From the NCBI GenBank assembly GCA_029268555.1, contig JAQWNN010000058.1, positions 1 through 40,053 on the forward strand: a stretch of DNA of 40,053 nucleotides, in the 5' to 3' direction. The stretch is from Flavobacteriaceae bacterium (GTDB lineage: Bacteria; Bacteroidota; Bacteroidia; Flavobacteriales; Flavobacteriaceae). Of the stretch, positions 17,362-27,064 are shown in pieces. The notes below the pieces were generated by a model. That model made no database searches. It was not told the origin of the DNA and was given only the letters and a program-made list of their open reading frames with translations. A program made the translations under genes and the position numbers. Numbering within the stretch: the first letter of the stretch is position 1; every line of letters starts with the position of its first letter.

Positions 17362-17714
17362 TCTATTTTTTGATTTTTTTCTAGTAAATCGAGGCTATCT
17401 TTAATTCTATTCATTTTTAACAAAACACGGCTATATATCCTGTGATAAATCCTTGGGAAATTGGCATAATAATTATCACTTTGATTTAGCTGAAGACTGT
17501 CAACCCCAAACTTTCTGTAGACATAAGATTTACCATAGACTTTTTCAAAATTTCGATTTATTGGTTTAAAAGTACTCATCGCGTCCAAAATACTTATTTC
17601 GTACAATAAGTCTACCATAAGGGATTCATCTATTAGATTTTCAGGTTTTTCTATCGATACTGTCGTACTGCAATTTGCTAAAATAAATACAAGTAAAAGA
17701 CTAAATTTTTTCAT
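17358..17714 (-). CDS. Small lipoprotein, DUF4296-like
   Basis: LLVFILANCSTT lipobox; MVDLLYEISILDA ... YGKSYVYRKFGVDSLQLNQSDNYYANFP; sits next to dihydroorotase. Confidence 0.7.
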   Translation of the reverse strand: MKKFSLLLVFILANCSTTVSIEKPENLIDESLMVDLLYEISILDAMSTFKPINRNFEKVYGKSYVYRKFGVDSLQLNQSDNYYANFPRIYHRIYSRVLLKMNRIKDSLDLLEKNQKID

Positions 17715-19057
17715 ATTCTGTCAAAAGTTAATTCCATTGCTGCTGACTTGGGATGAACATTCCCTTCAGAATATACCCACTGGCCATTGAGAAGTGTGCA
17801 CTCAACAGCTCCTTTAAATTTTATTCCTTGAAATGGAGACCATTCGCATTGATAGAGTAAATCTTCTTTTAAAACTTCAAATTCTTTATTTATATCTAGA
17901 ACTACCAAATCTGCATAATAACCTTCTTTAAGATATCCACGATCTTTTACATTAAAAAGTATCGCTGGATTGTGGCAAGCCTTTTGAACAATTTTCTCTA
18001 ATGTTATTTTTCCTTCGTTAAAAGCAGTAAGGAGGGCTGGTAAAGCATGTTGAACTAATGGTCCTCCTGATGGTGCATTGTTGTAGGGCTGATTTTTTTC
18101 TTCCGCTGTATGTGGTGCATGATCGGTAGCCAAAATATCGATTAAGTCAGAGTTTAGACCCTCCCAAAGGGCGATTCTATCTTCCTTTGTTTTAATGGAA
18201 GGATTCCATTTAATTCTAGTACCCTTTGAAATGTAATCATCATCCGAAAACCACAGATGATGAATACAAACTTCAGCAGTAATTTTCTTTTCTTTTAATG
18301 GAATGTCATTCCTAAATAATTCTAATTCTTTCGCGGTTGAAACATGAAAAACGTGAAGTCTAGCGCCAGTTTCTTTAGCTAAGGCAACTGCTTTAGAAGA
18401 AGAAAGATAGCAAGCTTCTTCACTTCTTATTGCGGGATGCTCGAAAATTGGAATCTCGTCACCGTATTTTTCTTTTGCTACTTTGAAATTTTTCCTGATT
18501 GTATATTCATCTTCACAATGAACCGCTATGACCAATTTTACGTTTCTGAAAATTGATTTCAACACGTTAGGATTGTCAACCAACATATTCCCGGTTGACG
18601 AACCCAAAAAGAGTTTTAATGCTGGAACTCTCTTGATATCAAGTGCTAAAATTTCATCTAAATTATCATTAGTTCCTCCAAACATAAATGCATAATTAGC
18701 ATATGAAGTTTCAGCCGCTCTTTTATTTTTTGCCTCCCACTCAATTTTTGTGATGGTTTGTGGTTGTGTATTGGGCATTTCTATATAAGAGGTAATACCT
18801 CCCGCTAACGCAGCCTTTGACTCTGACTTAATAGTTGCTTTGTGTGTCAATCCGGGTTCTCTGAAATGAACTTGGTCGTCAATTAACCCAGGAATAACAT
18901 ATTTCCCCTTTACATCAAAAACTTCCATTTCGGGGGTTGGTAATATTTCTTTTGTTATTTTATTAATTCGATTTCCATGGATTAGTAGATCACAGTTTAA
19001 AATCTTATTCTCATTAACTACTTTGGCATTTTTGATTAGTTTTTTTGAATAACTCAT
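17711..19057 (-). CDS. pyrC: Dihydroorotase
   Basis: DDQVHFREPGLTHKATIKSESKAALAGGITSYIEMPNT, HVFHVSTAKEL, LATDHAPHTAEEK, ADLVVLDIN. Confidence 0.9.
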   Translation of the reverse strand: MSYSKKLIKNAKVVNENKILNCDLLIHGNRINKITKEILPTPEMEVFDVKGKYVIPGLIDDQVHFREPGLTHKATIKSESKAALAGGITSYIEMPNTQPQTITKIEWEAKNKRAAETSYANYAFMFGGTNDNLDEILALDIKRVPALKLFLGSSTGNMLVDNPNVLKSIFRNVKLVIAVHCEDEYTIRKNFKVAKEKYGDEIPIFEHPAIRSEEACYLSSSKAVALAKETGARLHVFHVSTAKELELFRNDIPLKEKKITAEVCIHHLWFSDDDYISKGTRIKWNPSIKTKEDRIALWEGLNSDLIDILATDHAPHTAEEKNQPYNNAPSGGPLVQHALPALLTAFNEGKITLEKIVQKACHNPAILFNVKDRGYLKEGYYADLVVLDINKEFEVLKEDLLYQCEWSPFQGIKFKGAVECTLLNGQWVYSEGNVHPKSAAMELTFDRI

Positions 19058-19773
19058 CGAAATTTTCTTTTATTGAAACGTAAAAATAAAACACCAAATA
19101 GTGCTTCCAAAATAATACTCCCATTCATTTTGGATTTGCCTTTTACGCGATTTATAAAAACAATCGGGTGTTCTACCAATTTAAATTTTTTGAGCCAAGA
19201 CTTATATTTAAGTTCAATTTGAAAAGCATATCCTACAAATTTCACTTGATTTAAGTTTATAGACTCTAATACAACTCTACGATATCCAACAAAACCAGCA
19301 GTAGAATCTTTTATGGGTATCCCTGTGATTAATCTAACATACAAAGAAGCGAAATAAGACAACAATACCCTACTCATTGGCCAATTTACTACATTCACTC
19401 CTTCAATATATCGAGAACCAACTACTAAGTCAGCTTTCTCTTTTAAGATAGACAACATAGGTCCAAGTTCTTTAGGGTCATGGGAGAAATCCGCATCCAT
19501 TTCAAAAATGTAATGATAATCTCTTGCTAAAGCCCAGTTAAAACCATGAACATAGGCAGCCCCGAGCCCCTTTTTATCTACTCTTGATTCCAAGAATAAT
19601 TGTTTTGGGAAAATTTTCATCATTTGAATAACGCGATCAGCTGTGCCATCAGGCGACTGATCGTCCACAACCAAGACATCTAATGGTAAGTTGTTTTCAA
19701 ATACCGCTTCAATTATTGGCTGAATATTCTCAATTTCATTATAGGTTGGAATGATGATTAATGTATTTTCCAT
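19054..19773 (-). CDS. Polyprenol monophosphomannose synthase (GT2)
   Basis: IIPTYNEIENIQPII, VVDDQSPDGTAD, GLGAAYVHGFNWAL, MDADFSHDPKELG, VGSRYIEG. Confidence 0.9.
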   Translation of the reverse strand: MENTLIIIPTYNEIENIQPIIEAVFENNLPLDVLVVDDQSPDGTADRVIQMMKIFPKQLFLESRVDKKGLGAAYVHGFNWALARDYHYIFEMDADFSHDPKELGPMLSILKEKADLVVGSRYIEGVNVVNWPMSRVLLSYFASLYVRLITGIPIKDSTAGFVGYRRVVLESINLNQVKFVGYAFQIELKYKSWLKKFKLVEHPIVFINRVKGKSKMNGSIILEALFGVLFLRFNKRKFR

Positions 19774-19860
19774 ATATAATGGTTAAAAGTAGGAAATGTA
19801 TTAACAACATATCACCTGAAATACTACAATAATTTTTTAGAAAATATTTAATTTTGAGAT

Positions 19861-20529
19861 ATGGAAGATTGGATATACAAACCTGACCTGCAATCAGACT
19901 GGATGAGTTTAATCTTTTTACTTAATTTATTAATCATCCTGATTCTTTATAAACTCGATCAAAATCGATTAAAAAGTTTGATTAATATTTTTAAACTTCG
20001 AATTTATTTCGGTAAACACAGTCATGAAAAAGAACTCAACTATTTTTCCTACTTTAATTTATGCTGTTTTATTCTATTAGTAAGTACATTGACTCTAACT
20101 TATTTTTCATTTTCAACTTATAGTCCAATACCCTTATATTATAGTTTTGAATATTATTATTTACTCTTAGGTCTAAGTTTTATTCTTATTGTAAGGTATT
20201 TATTTACAAAATTTATCTTTAATCAATTAGGAATTTTTAATAAAATAAAATTAACTTTTTACAGAAGCTTCACCTTTACATCCCAGACTTCAATTTTTTT
20301 AATTGGATTAATCTTTTTATGGAATTATAGCAGTTTGCCACTGATTTTAATAGAATCTGTTTTATTCATACTAGCCTTATATTGGATTATTAGTCAATTC
20401 AATGTATATTTTTTGTTTTTAAAATTAAGACCAAAAGATATTGTTTATTTAATTCTGTATCTTTGCACATTCAAATTAGCACCTTGGATTTGGATCTATT
20501 TGTTTTTTTTAGAACAAAATTATAATTGA
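19861..20529 (+). CDS. Polytopic membrane protein, DUF4271-like
   Basis: 222 aa, about 6-7 hydrophobic segments; upstream of hemD, as is common in Flavobacteriia. Confidence 0.6.
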   Translation: MEDWIYKPDLQSDWMSLIFLLNLLIILILYKLDQNRLKSLINIFKLRIYFGKHSHEKELNYFSYFNLCCFILLVSTLTLTYFSFSTYSPIPLYYSFEYYYLLLGLSFILIVRYLFTKFIFNQLGIFNKIKLTFYRSFTFTSQTSIFLIGLIFLWNYSSLPLILIESVLFILALYWIISQFNVYFLFLKLRPKDIVYLILYLCTFKLAPWIWIYLFFLEQNYN

Positions 20530-20537
20530 TCATAATT

Positions 20538-21281
20538 ATGAAAGTGAAAACTATTTTAGTTTCCCAGCCTGAGCCATCCTCAGAAAAATCTCCTTACAGC
20601 AGACTTCGAGAAAAAAGTAAATTGATTGTTGATTTTAGACCGTTCATTCATGTTGAAGGTCTTAACGGTAAAGATGTTAGGCAACAAAAAATTGATTTTA
20701 ATAACTTTCAGAATATAATACTTACAAGTAGAAATGCAGTAGACCATTTTTTTAGACTATGCAAAGAGATGAGATTTACAGTACCTGATAGCACAAAATA
20801 CTTTTGTCAATCTGAAGCAGTTGCTTTTTATCTTCAAAAATATGTGATTTATCGTAAAAGAAAGATTTATGTCGGTGAGAGAAGTATTAAAGACTTGGAT
20901 GATACTTTTAAAAAGTTTAGTGATGAAACTTATCTATTTCCTACTTCAGATCTTCTAAAACCTGAGATTCCAAAGTTTTTAGACAAAATGAAAGTTAATT
21001 GGAAACGTGCAATATTTTACCATACAGTAGTAAGTGATTTGTCAGACCTTAGAGACGTATACTATGATATTTTAGTGTTTTTTAGTCCTTCAGGTATAGA
21101 ATCCTTATTTAAAAATTTTCCAGATTTTAAACAAAAGAATACACGAATTGCAGTTTATGGAAACTCTACAGCTAAAGCTGCTGAGGATGCAGGCCTAAAA
21201 ATAAATATTAAAGCCCCCATGGTCGAAACACCATCAATGACAATGGCCATTGAAAAGTATATCGAAAAGGTAAACAAATAA
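20538..21281 (+). CDS. hemD: Uroporphyrinogen-III synthase
   Basis: TILVSQPEPSSEKSPYSRL, ILTSRNAVDHFFRLC, VFFSPSGIESLFKNFP, RIAVYGNSTAKAAEDAGLKINIKAPMVETPSMTMAIEKYI. The ORF-track start at 20526 is TTG; the first ATG of MKVKT is at 20538. Confidence 0.82.
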   Translation: MKVKTILVSQPEPSSEKSPYSRLREKSKLIVDFRPFIHVEGLNGKDVRQQKIDFNNFQNIILTSRNAVDHFFRLCKEMRFTVPDSTKYFCQSEAVAFYLQKYVIYRKRKIYVGERSIKDLDDTFKKFSDETYLFPTSDLLKPEIPKFLDKMKVNWKRAIFYHTVVSDLSDLRDVYYDILVFFSPSGIESLFKNFPDFKQKNTRIAVYGNSTAKAAEDAGLKINIKAPMVETPSMTMAIEKYIEKVNK

Positions 21282-21665
21282 TTATTCCCTATTCATAAAC
21301 ATTAGGGTTGTTAAAGTCCATGCAACAAATAAGGTTAAACCTCCTATAGGTGTAATGGGTCCGAGCCAAGATGTCGAAAAAGGAATTTGATTTTTAAACG
21401 ACAAAATGAAAATACTTCCTGAGAAGATGACAGTTCCACATAAAATAAGACGAAAAACAATCTTTTTTGTTTTTGAATTGGGAAATTCAAATCCTGAAAG
21501 AAACAACATCCCCAACCCTTGATAAATCAAATACCTCAAACCTACTTCAAAGCTACTTAATGATACAGGACTGAGAATCCTTTTAAAATAGTGACTGCTC
21601 AAAGCACCAAGTAAAATTGCTAAGGTCATAAATAAACTCCCAAAAAAACGCATTTTGGTTTTCAT
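21282..21665 (-). CDS. DUF423 family membrane protein
   Basis: GALSSHYFKRIL, RYLIYQGLGMLFLSG, GPITPIGGLTLFVAWTL. Confidence 0.82.
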   Translation of the reverse strand: MKTKMRFFGSLFMTLAILLGALSSHYFKRILSPVSLSSFEVGLRYLIYQGLGMLFLSGFEFPNSKTKKIVFRLILCGTVIFSGSIFILSFKNQIPFSTSWLGPITPIGGLTLFVAWTLTTLMFMNRE

Positions 21666-21733
21666 TAAGATTAACTATTTTATTTAAATTTAAAATAAAA
21701 ATAGATTTTAAACTTTAATTTTTAAACTAGAAT

Positions 21734-22204
21734 ATGAAAATATCCGAACAAAAAACAACAATTGATGGTATTGATAAAATCATTCTTAAACTGTTAATTG
21801 GAGATGCGCGTACTCCTATAATGGCTATATCTAGAGAAACTGGGATTTCAGGTGCCGCAGTACATCAACGTTTAAAAAAAATGGAAAAAGCACAGGTAAT
21901 ATCAGGCTCTCAAATTATATTAAATCCTAAGATTTTAGGGTATAAAACCATGGCATTTATTGGAATATATCTGGATAAAGCGATTCGAAATCCAGAAGCT
22001 GTAAAACAACTGGAACAGATCAACGAAGTCATTGAATGTCATTATACTACTGGAAATTGGAGTATCTTTGTAAAGCTACTGTGTAAAGACAATGAACACC
22101 TAATGGAGTTACTCAATAAGAAAATACAATCGGTTGAAGGCGTTTCTAGGACAGAAACCTTCATTTCACTTCAACAGCAACTTAACCGTCAAATCAGCTT
22201 GTAA
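21734..22204 (+). CDS. Lrp/AsnC family transcriptional regulator
   Basis: IDKIILKLLIGDARTPIMAISRETGISGAAVHQRLKKMEKAQVI, C-terminal RAM-like domain. Confidence 0.92.
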   Translation: MKISEQKTTIDGIDKIILKLLIGDARTPIMAISRETGISGAAVHQRLKKMEKAQVISGSQIILNPKILGYKTMAFIGIYLDKAIRNPEAVKQLEQINEVIECHYTTGNWSIFVKLLCKDNEHLMELLNKKIQSVEGVSRTETFISLQQQLNRQISL

Positions 22205-22897
22205 TCAGCTCCTTCTTCCCCCAAATACTTGAAAAGCAAAATAAGCTAATGTTGCAAGGGACCCTAAAGCGGCAACCATGTATGTTCTAGCGGCCCATGT
22301 TAAAGCATCTTGAGCCCCAGCTAATTCTTGTCTTGAAACCATATTTTTTCGTTGTAGCCAGGCAAGTGCTCTATTACTAGCATCGTATTCTACAGGGAGA
22401 GTAATCAAACTAAAAAGGGTTCCAAGTCCAAATAGTCCAACACCTATAGCAGCAATTGAAAAGCCATAGGGAACGATTTGCGTCAAAACCAAACCTCCAA
22501 TGATAACAAACATGGAGAATTTGGAAGCTATCCCAACCATCGGAACTAAACTAGAACGGATTTGTAACCATTCATAACCTTGGGCGTGTTGAACGGCATG
22601 ACCACATTCATGGGCAGCAACAGCGGCAGCGGCGGCGTTTCGTTCGTTATAGACAGAATCACTTAAGTTTACCGTCTTTTTTTGAGGATTATAGTGATCT
22701 GTTAAGGATCCGCGAACTGAAATTACTTTTACATCGCGAATGCCATGATCATTTAACATCTTCTCTGCAATCTCTTTCCCTGACATCCCATTGCGCAATT
22801 GCTTTTGTGAATAGGTTTTAAATTTACTTTTAAGCTTGTTACTTACCCACATGCTCAAAAGGGAGATAACAATAATAATTAAATAATAAATTACCAT
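22205..22897 (-). CDS. Membrane zinc metallopeptidase (YugP-like)
   Basis: VAAHECGHAVQHAQGYEWLQIRSSLVP; TM segments; LPVEYDASNRAL. Confidence 0.9.
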   Translation of the reverse strand: MVIYYLIIIVISLLSMWVSNKLKSKFKTYSQKQLRNGMSGKEIAEKMLNDHGIRDVKVISVRGSLTDHYNPQKKTVNLSDSVYNERNAAAAAVAAHECGHAVQHAQGYEWLQIRSSLVPMVGIASKFSMFVIIGGLVLTQIVPYGFSIAAIGVGLFGLGTLFSLITLPVEYDASNRALAWLQRKNMVSRQELAGAQDALTWAARTYMVAALGSLATLAYFAFQVFGGRRS

Positions 22898-22982
22898 GCT
22901 TTTTTTTAAACAAAATTAAACTAAATCAATCCACATTTAAGATTTAAAATAAAATTTAACACTACTGAAAATAGATTCATAC

Positions 22983-25799
22983 TTAATATACTATATTAAT
23001 TATTTTATTGGGGACAATAATCCATTTTTTTGGTTTTTTCCCATTTAGATACTCTACTGCTCTGGAATCTTGTAAAACCGCTTTCTGTATTGCTGAATTA
23101 TTTAGGCTTAATGAGAGCTCTAAAGTAAAACGCATTTTTCCATTGAAAGAAACCGGGTAATTTTTAGTGTCTTCTATCAAATAAGTCTCGTTAGCAATAG
23201 GAAAATCAATGTAATCAATCGTACTTTCATTCCCTAAATTTTTCCATATCTCTGAAGCTAAATGTGGAGCAAAAGGGGAAAGCAAAAGGGTAAGCGGACT
23301 CAAAATCATTCTACTATGACAGTTTAAGGCGGTTAATTCATTAACACAAATCATCAATTTACTTACACATGTATTGAAAGAAAAATGTTCAATATCGTAT
23401 GTTATTTTTTTAATAGTCTCGTGAAGAATTTTTAATTCTTTTTTATTTGGTTGATCATTATTAACAATAAACTTATCACCCTCATGAAATAAGCGCCAAT
23501 ATTTATTCAAAAAATTATGAACCCCTGATATTCCTGCTGTATTCCATGGCTTAGCCTGATCAATGGGACCTAAAAACATTTCGTACATCCTTAGTGTATC
23601 CGCTCCATATTGCTCACAAATTTCATCTGGATTTACTACATTATGTTTTGACTTAGACATTTTTTCAACCTCTCTACCAACCTTAAATACCCTATTATTA
23701 AATTTAAAATCAGCATTTTCAAATTGAGGCTGCCATTTTCTGAAAATATCTATATCTAATTCGTCTGCACTATTAACCATATTAGCATCAACTCGAATGG
23801 GTTCAAGTTTTTCATATTGATTTATTAATTCCAGGGAAATATAAGTTTGCGTACCAGGCTTACGATAAACAAATGCTGAAGTACCTAAAATCATTCCTTG
23901 GTTAATTAACTTTTTGGCATACTCCTCCACTGGTAATAAATTAATATCAAATAAGAATTTTTGCCAAAATCGTGAGTACAACAAATGCCCAGTCGCATGC
24001 TCACTTCCTCCTAAATATAAATCCACTTCTTTCCAATACTCCACTACCTCTTTTCCAACAAAAGCATCTGGATTATGAGCATCCATGTATCGGTAGAAGT
24101 ACCATGAACTCCCTGCCCATCCAGGCATGGTATTAAGTTCCAGAGGAAAAATTATTTGATGATCAATCAGTTTGTTCTCAACAACTTTTTCATTTTGTGA
24201 ATCCCAAGCCCAAGTAACTGCATTTCCAAGAGGGGGAGCACCTTCTGGGGTCGGTAAGTACTTCTCTACTTCAGGGAGTTTTAGAGGTAAATGTTTTAAT
24301 TTAAGGGGTTGTGGAAGTTTATCTTTATAATAAATAGGAATTGGTTCACCCCAATACCGCTGTCTGCTAAAAATCGCATCTCTAAGTCGATAGTTAATTG
24401 TTCCTTCACCACAACCCAGAACTTCTAACTCGTGAATTACCCTCTTCATAGCTTCTTTATGAGAAAGCCCAGATAAGAAATCAGAGTTATCTATTAAAGC
24501 AGTTCCTTTATCTGTAAAAGCTTCGTTTTCAATAGAAATATCTTTAAAAATATTTTTAATTGGGATGTCAAAATGTTTAGCAAAATCGTAATCTCGCTGA
24601 TCGCCACAGGGTACGGCCATAACGGCACCAGTACCATAGTCTGCCAAAACATAATCACCAATCCAAATTGGGATACGTTCTTGAGTAAAAGGATGTAAAA
24701 CATAACTCCCTGTAAAGACTCCCGTACATGACTTAACATCAGCCATTCGCTCACGTTGAGTCCGCTTTTGAGTTTCATCTATATAAGCAGCAACCGCCTC
24801 TTTTTGTTCAGGATGGGTAATATCTTGAACCAAATCCAACTCTGGGGCAAGTGTCATAAAGGTTACACCAAATACGGTATCAGGTCGTGTAGTAAATACT
24901 TCTATTTTGTTTTCATGCCCTTCAATCTGAAATAATACTTTAGCTCCTGTAGACTTCCCAATCCAGTTTCGCTGCATTTCTTTGAGTGATTCTGGCCAGT
25001 CAATTTTTTCAAGTCCTTGAAGTAATCGCTCTGCATACGCACCGATCCGCATACTCCATTGCTTCATTTTTTTTTTAGTTACTTGATGTCCTCCTCGTTC
25101 AGAAACCCCATTGATAATCTCATCATTTGCAAGTACTGTCCCCAAATCTGAACACCAATTAACTTCTGTTTCAGAAAGGTATGCTAGTCGATAATTCAAT
25201 AGCAAATCTTGTTGCTCAATCTGTGAAAATCCATTCCAATCTTTAGACGTAAAGTAAGGTGTGCCAGCATCACTAACTGCATTTAAAAATTGATTTCCCT
25301 CCTTCTCAAAGCGTTTAATAAGTCGTGTTATGGGTTGTGCTTTGTCCGAAGTGTTACAATAATAATGATCGAATAAGAGCAGAAAAATCCATTGGGTCCA
25401 TTTGTAGAAATTAGGCTCTGATGTTCTCACCTCTCTACTCCAATCAAAAGAGAATCCCATCTGGTCTAATTGTTCTCGATACCGATTGATGTTTTCCTGA
25501 GTAGTTTTTGATGGATGCTGTCCTGTTTGAATGGCATATTGTTCTGCAGGTAATCCAAAGGAATCATATCCTTGCGGATGTAACACGTTAAATCCTTTAT
25601 GCCTTTTATATCTTGAATAAATATCACTTGCAATATACCCCAAGGGGTGCCCTACATGAAGTCCTGCCCCAGAGGGATAGGGAAACATGTCTAAAATGTA
25701 GTATTTAGGTTTTTTAGAATTGTTGTCAGCTTTAAAGGTCTGGTTTTTTGACCAGTGTGCTTGCCATTTTTTTTCAATATTCTTGAAGTCGTATCCCAC
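22983..25799 (-). CDS. leuS: Leucyl-tRNA synthetase
   Basis: MFPYPSGAGLHVGHPLGY, TTRPDTVFGVTFM editing domain, KMSKSKHNVVNPDE, SSWYFYRYMD. GTG start at 25799. Confidence 0.96.
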   Translation of the reverse strand: MGYDFKNIEKKWQAHWSKNQTFKADNNSKKPKYYILDMFPYPSGAGLHVGHPLGYIASDIYSRYKRHKGFNVLHPQGYDSFGLPAEQYAIQTGQHPSKTTQENINRYREQLDQMGFSFDWSREVRTSEPNFYKWTQWIFLLLFDHYYCNTSDKAQPITRLIKRFEKEGNQFLNAVSDAGTPYFTSKDWNGFSQIEQQDLLLNYRLAYLSETEVNWCSDLGTVLANDEIINGVSERGGHQVTKKKMKQWSMRIGAYAERLLQGLEKIDWPESLKEMQRNWIGKSTGAKVLFQIEGHENKIEVFTTRPDTVFGVTFMTLAPELDLVQDITHPEQKEAVAAYIDETQKRTQRERMADVKSCTGVFTGSYVLHPFTQERIPIWIGDYVLADYGTGAVMAVPCGDQRDYDFAKHFDIPIKNIFKDISIENEAFTDKGTALIDNSDFLSGLSHKEAMKRVIHELEVLGCGEGTINYRLRDAIFSRQRYWGEPIPIYYKDKLPQPLKLKHLPLKLPEVEKYLPTPEGAPPLGNAVTWAWDSQNEKVVENKLIDHQIIFPLELNTMPGWAGSSWYFYRYMDAHNPDAFVGKEVVEYWKEVDLYLGGSEHATGHLLYSRFWQKFLFDINLLPVEEYAKKLINQGMILGTSAFVYRKPGTQTYISLELINQYEKLEPIRVDANMVNSADELDIDIFRKWQPQFENADFKFNNRVFKVGREVEKMSKSKHNVVNPDEICEQYGADTLRMYEMFLGPIDQAKPWNTAGISGVHNFLNKYWRLFHEGDKFIVNNDQPNKKELKILHETIKKITYDIEHFSFNTCVSKLMICVNELTALNCHSRMILSPLTLLLSPFAPHLASEIWKNLGNESTIDYIDFPIANETYLIEDTKNYPVSFNGKMRFTLELSLSLNNSAIQKAVLQDSRAVEYLNGKKPKKWIIVPNKIINIVY

Positions 25800-25830
25800 G
25801 TTTTTTGATGTTGAAGGGTCTAGAAAGACA

Positions 25831-25859
25831 CAAAAATACGCTTAATGATTGAATGTCAA
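25831..25859 (-). promoter_or_regulatory. Candidate flavobacterial promoter of leuS (TTG-N18-TATTTTTG)
   Basis: Minus strand TTTTTTGACATTCAATCATTAAGCGTATTTTTGTG; matches the Bacteroidota -33 TTG / -7 TAnnTTTG consensus with an 18-nt spacer. Confidence 0.6.
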
Positions 25860-25929
25860 AAAAGGAAAAGAATATTTTATCACCGCTGCCGTCTACTAAT
25901 TCTTTGCTATTTTTACAGAAATAAATATA

Positions 25930-26808
25930 GTGGCGAACAGTTTCCAGGAAAAATTTCAAAGAAGAAGAGTCCTTACGGGCTACCTATCAGTTGTAATAAG
26001 CATCAGTTTGGTCTTATTTTTTCTTGGAATTTTGGGTTTGTTTTTATTGAATACACGCAACGTAGCTTCTTACTTTAAAGAGCAAATAGTAATGACCATC
26101 TACCTAAAAGACAGTGCGAAAGATATTGAAATCACACAGTTGCAGAAAAAAATTCAACTTGATCCAGCAACAAAAAAGATCAACTTTATTTCAAAAGAAG
26201 ATGCTGCAGCTCAGTATGCAAGAGATATTGGGGAAGATTTTTTGGAATTTTTAGGATACAATCCATTGCTTAACTCAATTGATGTTAATTTTAATGCAGC
26301 CTACGTAAATTCTCTGATTCTGACCCGTAATCAAAATGAATTAGAAGCTACTGACTTTATTGATGAAGTCATTTTTGATCAACCCTTGGTAGCTCTTTTG
26401 GATGAAAATATTTTAAGGATTTCATATGTTTTGATAATTACTACCCTACTGTTTGTTGTTATAGCCTTGTTACTGATCAACAGCTCTATTCGCCTATCTA
26501 TTTACTCCAAACGTTTTATTATTAAAACCATGCAATTGGTTGGGGCGACTAAATCTTTTATTCGCAGACCATTTATCTGGACACATATGCAATTAGGGAT
26601 ACTAGGTTCTTTAATTGCAATTGTCTGCTTGACATTTGTCTTTCTGGAAGTCAATAAACGATTCCCAGAACTCAACATGCTAAAACAACCTTTGGAACTC
26701 ATCATTGTATTAGGAGGAGTCTTATTTTTAGGTGTTGGAATTACCGGTATGAGTACTTTTTTTGCTACTCAACGTTATTTGAATTTGAAATCAGATGCTA
26801 TTTATTAA
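25930..26808 (+). CDS. ftsX: Cell division protein FtsX-like permease
   Basis: 292 aa, N-terminal TM, extracellular domain, three C-terminal TMs, NSSIRLSIYSKRFIIKTMQLVGATKSFIRRPF. GTG start. Confidence 0.88.
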   Translation: MANSFQEKFQRRRVLTGYLSVVISISLVLFFLGILGLFLLNTRNVASYFKEQIVMTIYLKDSAKDIEITQLQKKIQLDPATKKINFISKEDAAAQYARDIGEDFLEFLGYNPLLNSIDVNFNAAYVNSLILTRNQNELEATDFIDEVIFDQPLVALLDENILRISYVLIITTLLFVVIALLLINSSIRLSIYSKRFIIKTMQLVGATKSFIRRPFIWTHMQLGILGSLIAIVCLTFVFLEVNKRFPELNMLKQPLELIIVLGGVLFLGVGITGMSTFFATQRYLNLKSDAIY

Positions 26809-26818
26809 TTAAAACCAC

Positions 26819-27064
26819 ATGAAAAAAAATACAGGTCCTAAAAAATTCTTATTCGAAAAAAGAAATTACCGCTTCCTCTTTTTGGCCATCTTTGTCATTT
26901 CAGTAGGATTTATTCTCATGACAGGTGGTGGAAGTAAGGATCCGAATTATTTCAATGAAGAAATTTTTAATTTCCGACGTATTCGAATAGCTCCTACATT
27001 AATTCTCATAGGTTTTGGAATCGCTATGTATTCCATTTTAACCAGAGAAATTAGAAAAAAATGA
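26819..27064 (+). CDS. DUF3098-like small membrane protein
   Basis: FLAIFVISVGFILMTGGGSKDPNYFNEEIFNFRRIRIAPTLILIGF; between ftsX and uppP. Confidence 0.75.
   Translation: MKKNTGPKKFLFEKRNYRFLFLAIFVISVGFILMTGGGSKDPNYFNEEIFNFRRIRIAPTLILIGFGIAMYSILTREIRKK

Noticed and set aside
21675-21696. AT-rich inverted repeat TATTTTATTTAAATTTAAAATA between the DUF423 gene and the Lrp gene
   Set aside because: Only 7-bp A/T arms with an imperfect centre; likely by chance in AT-rich spacer DNA, although autoregulation by Lrp cannot be excluded.
24494-24778. 94-aa - strand ORF inside leuS
   Set aside because: Alternative frame on the same strand as leuS, fully contained in it.
25774-25959. 61-aa - strand ORF over the leuS/ftsX divergent region
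   Set aside because: Covers the leuS promoter motif and both gene starts; no family resemblance.
25845-26078. 77-aa + strand ORF before and inside ftsX
   Set aside because: Overlaps the ftsX frame for most of its length; composition looks like an out-of-frame reading; ftsX is clearly coding.
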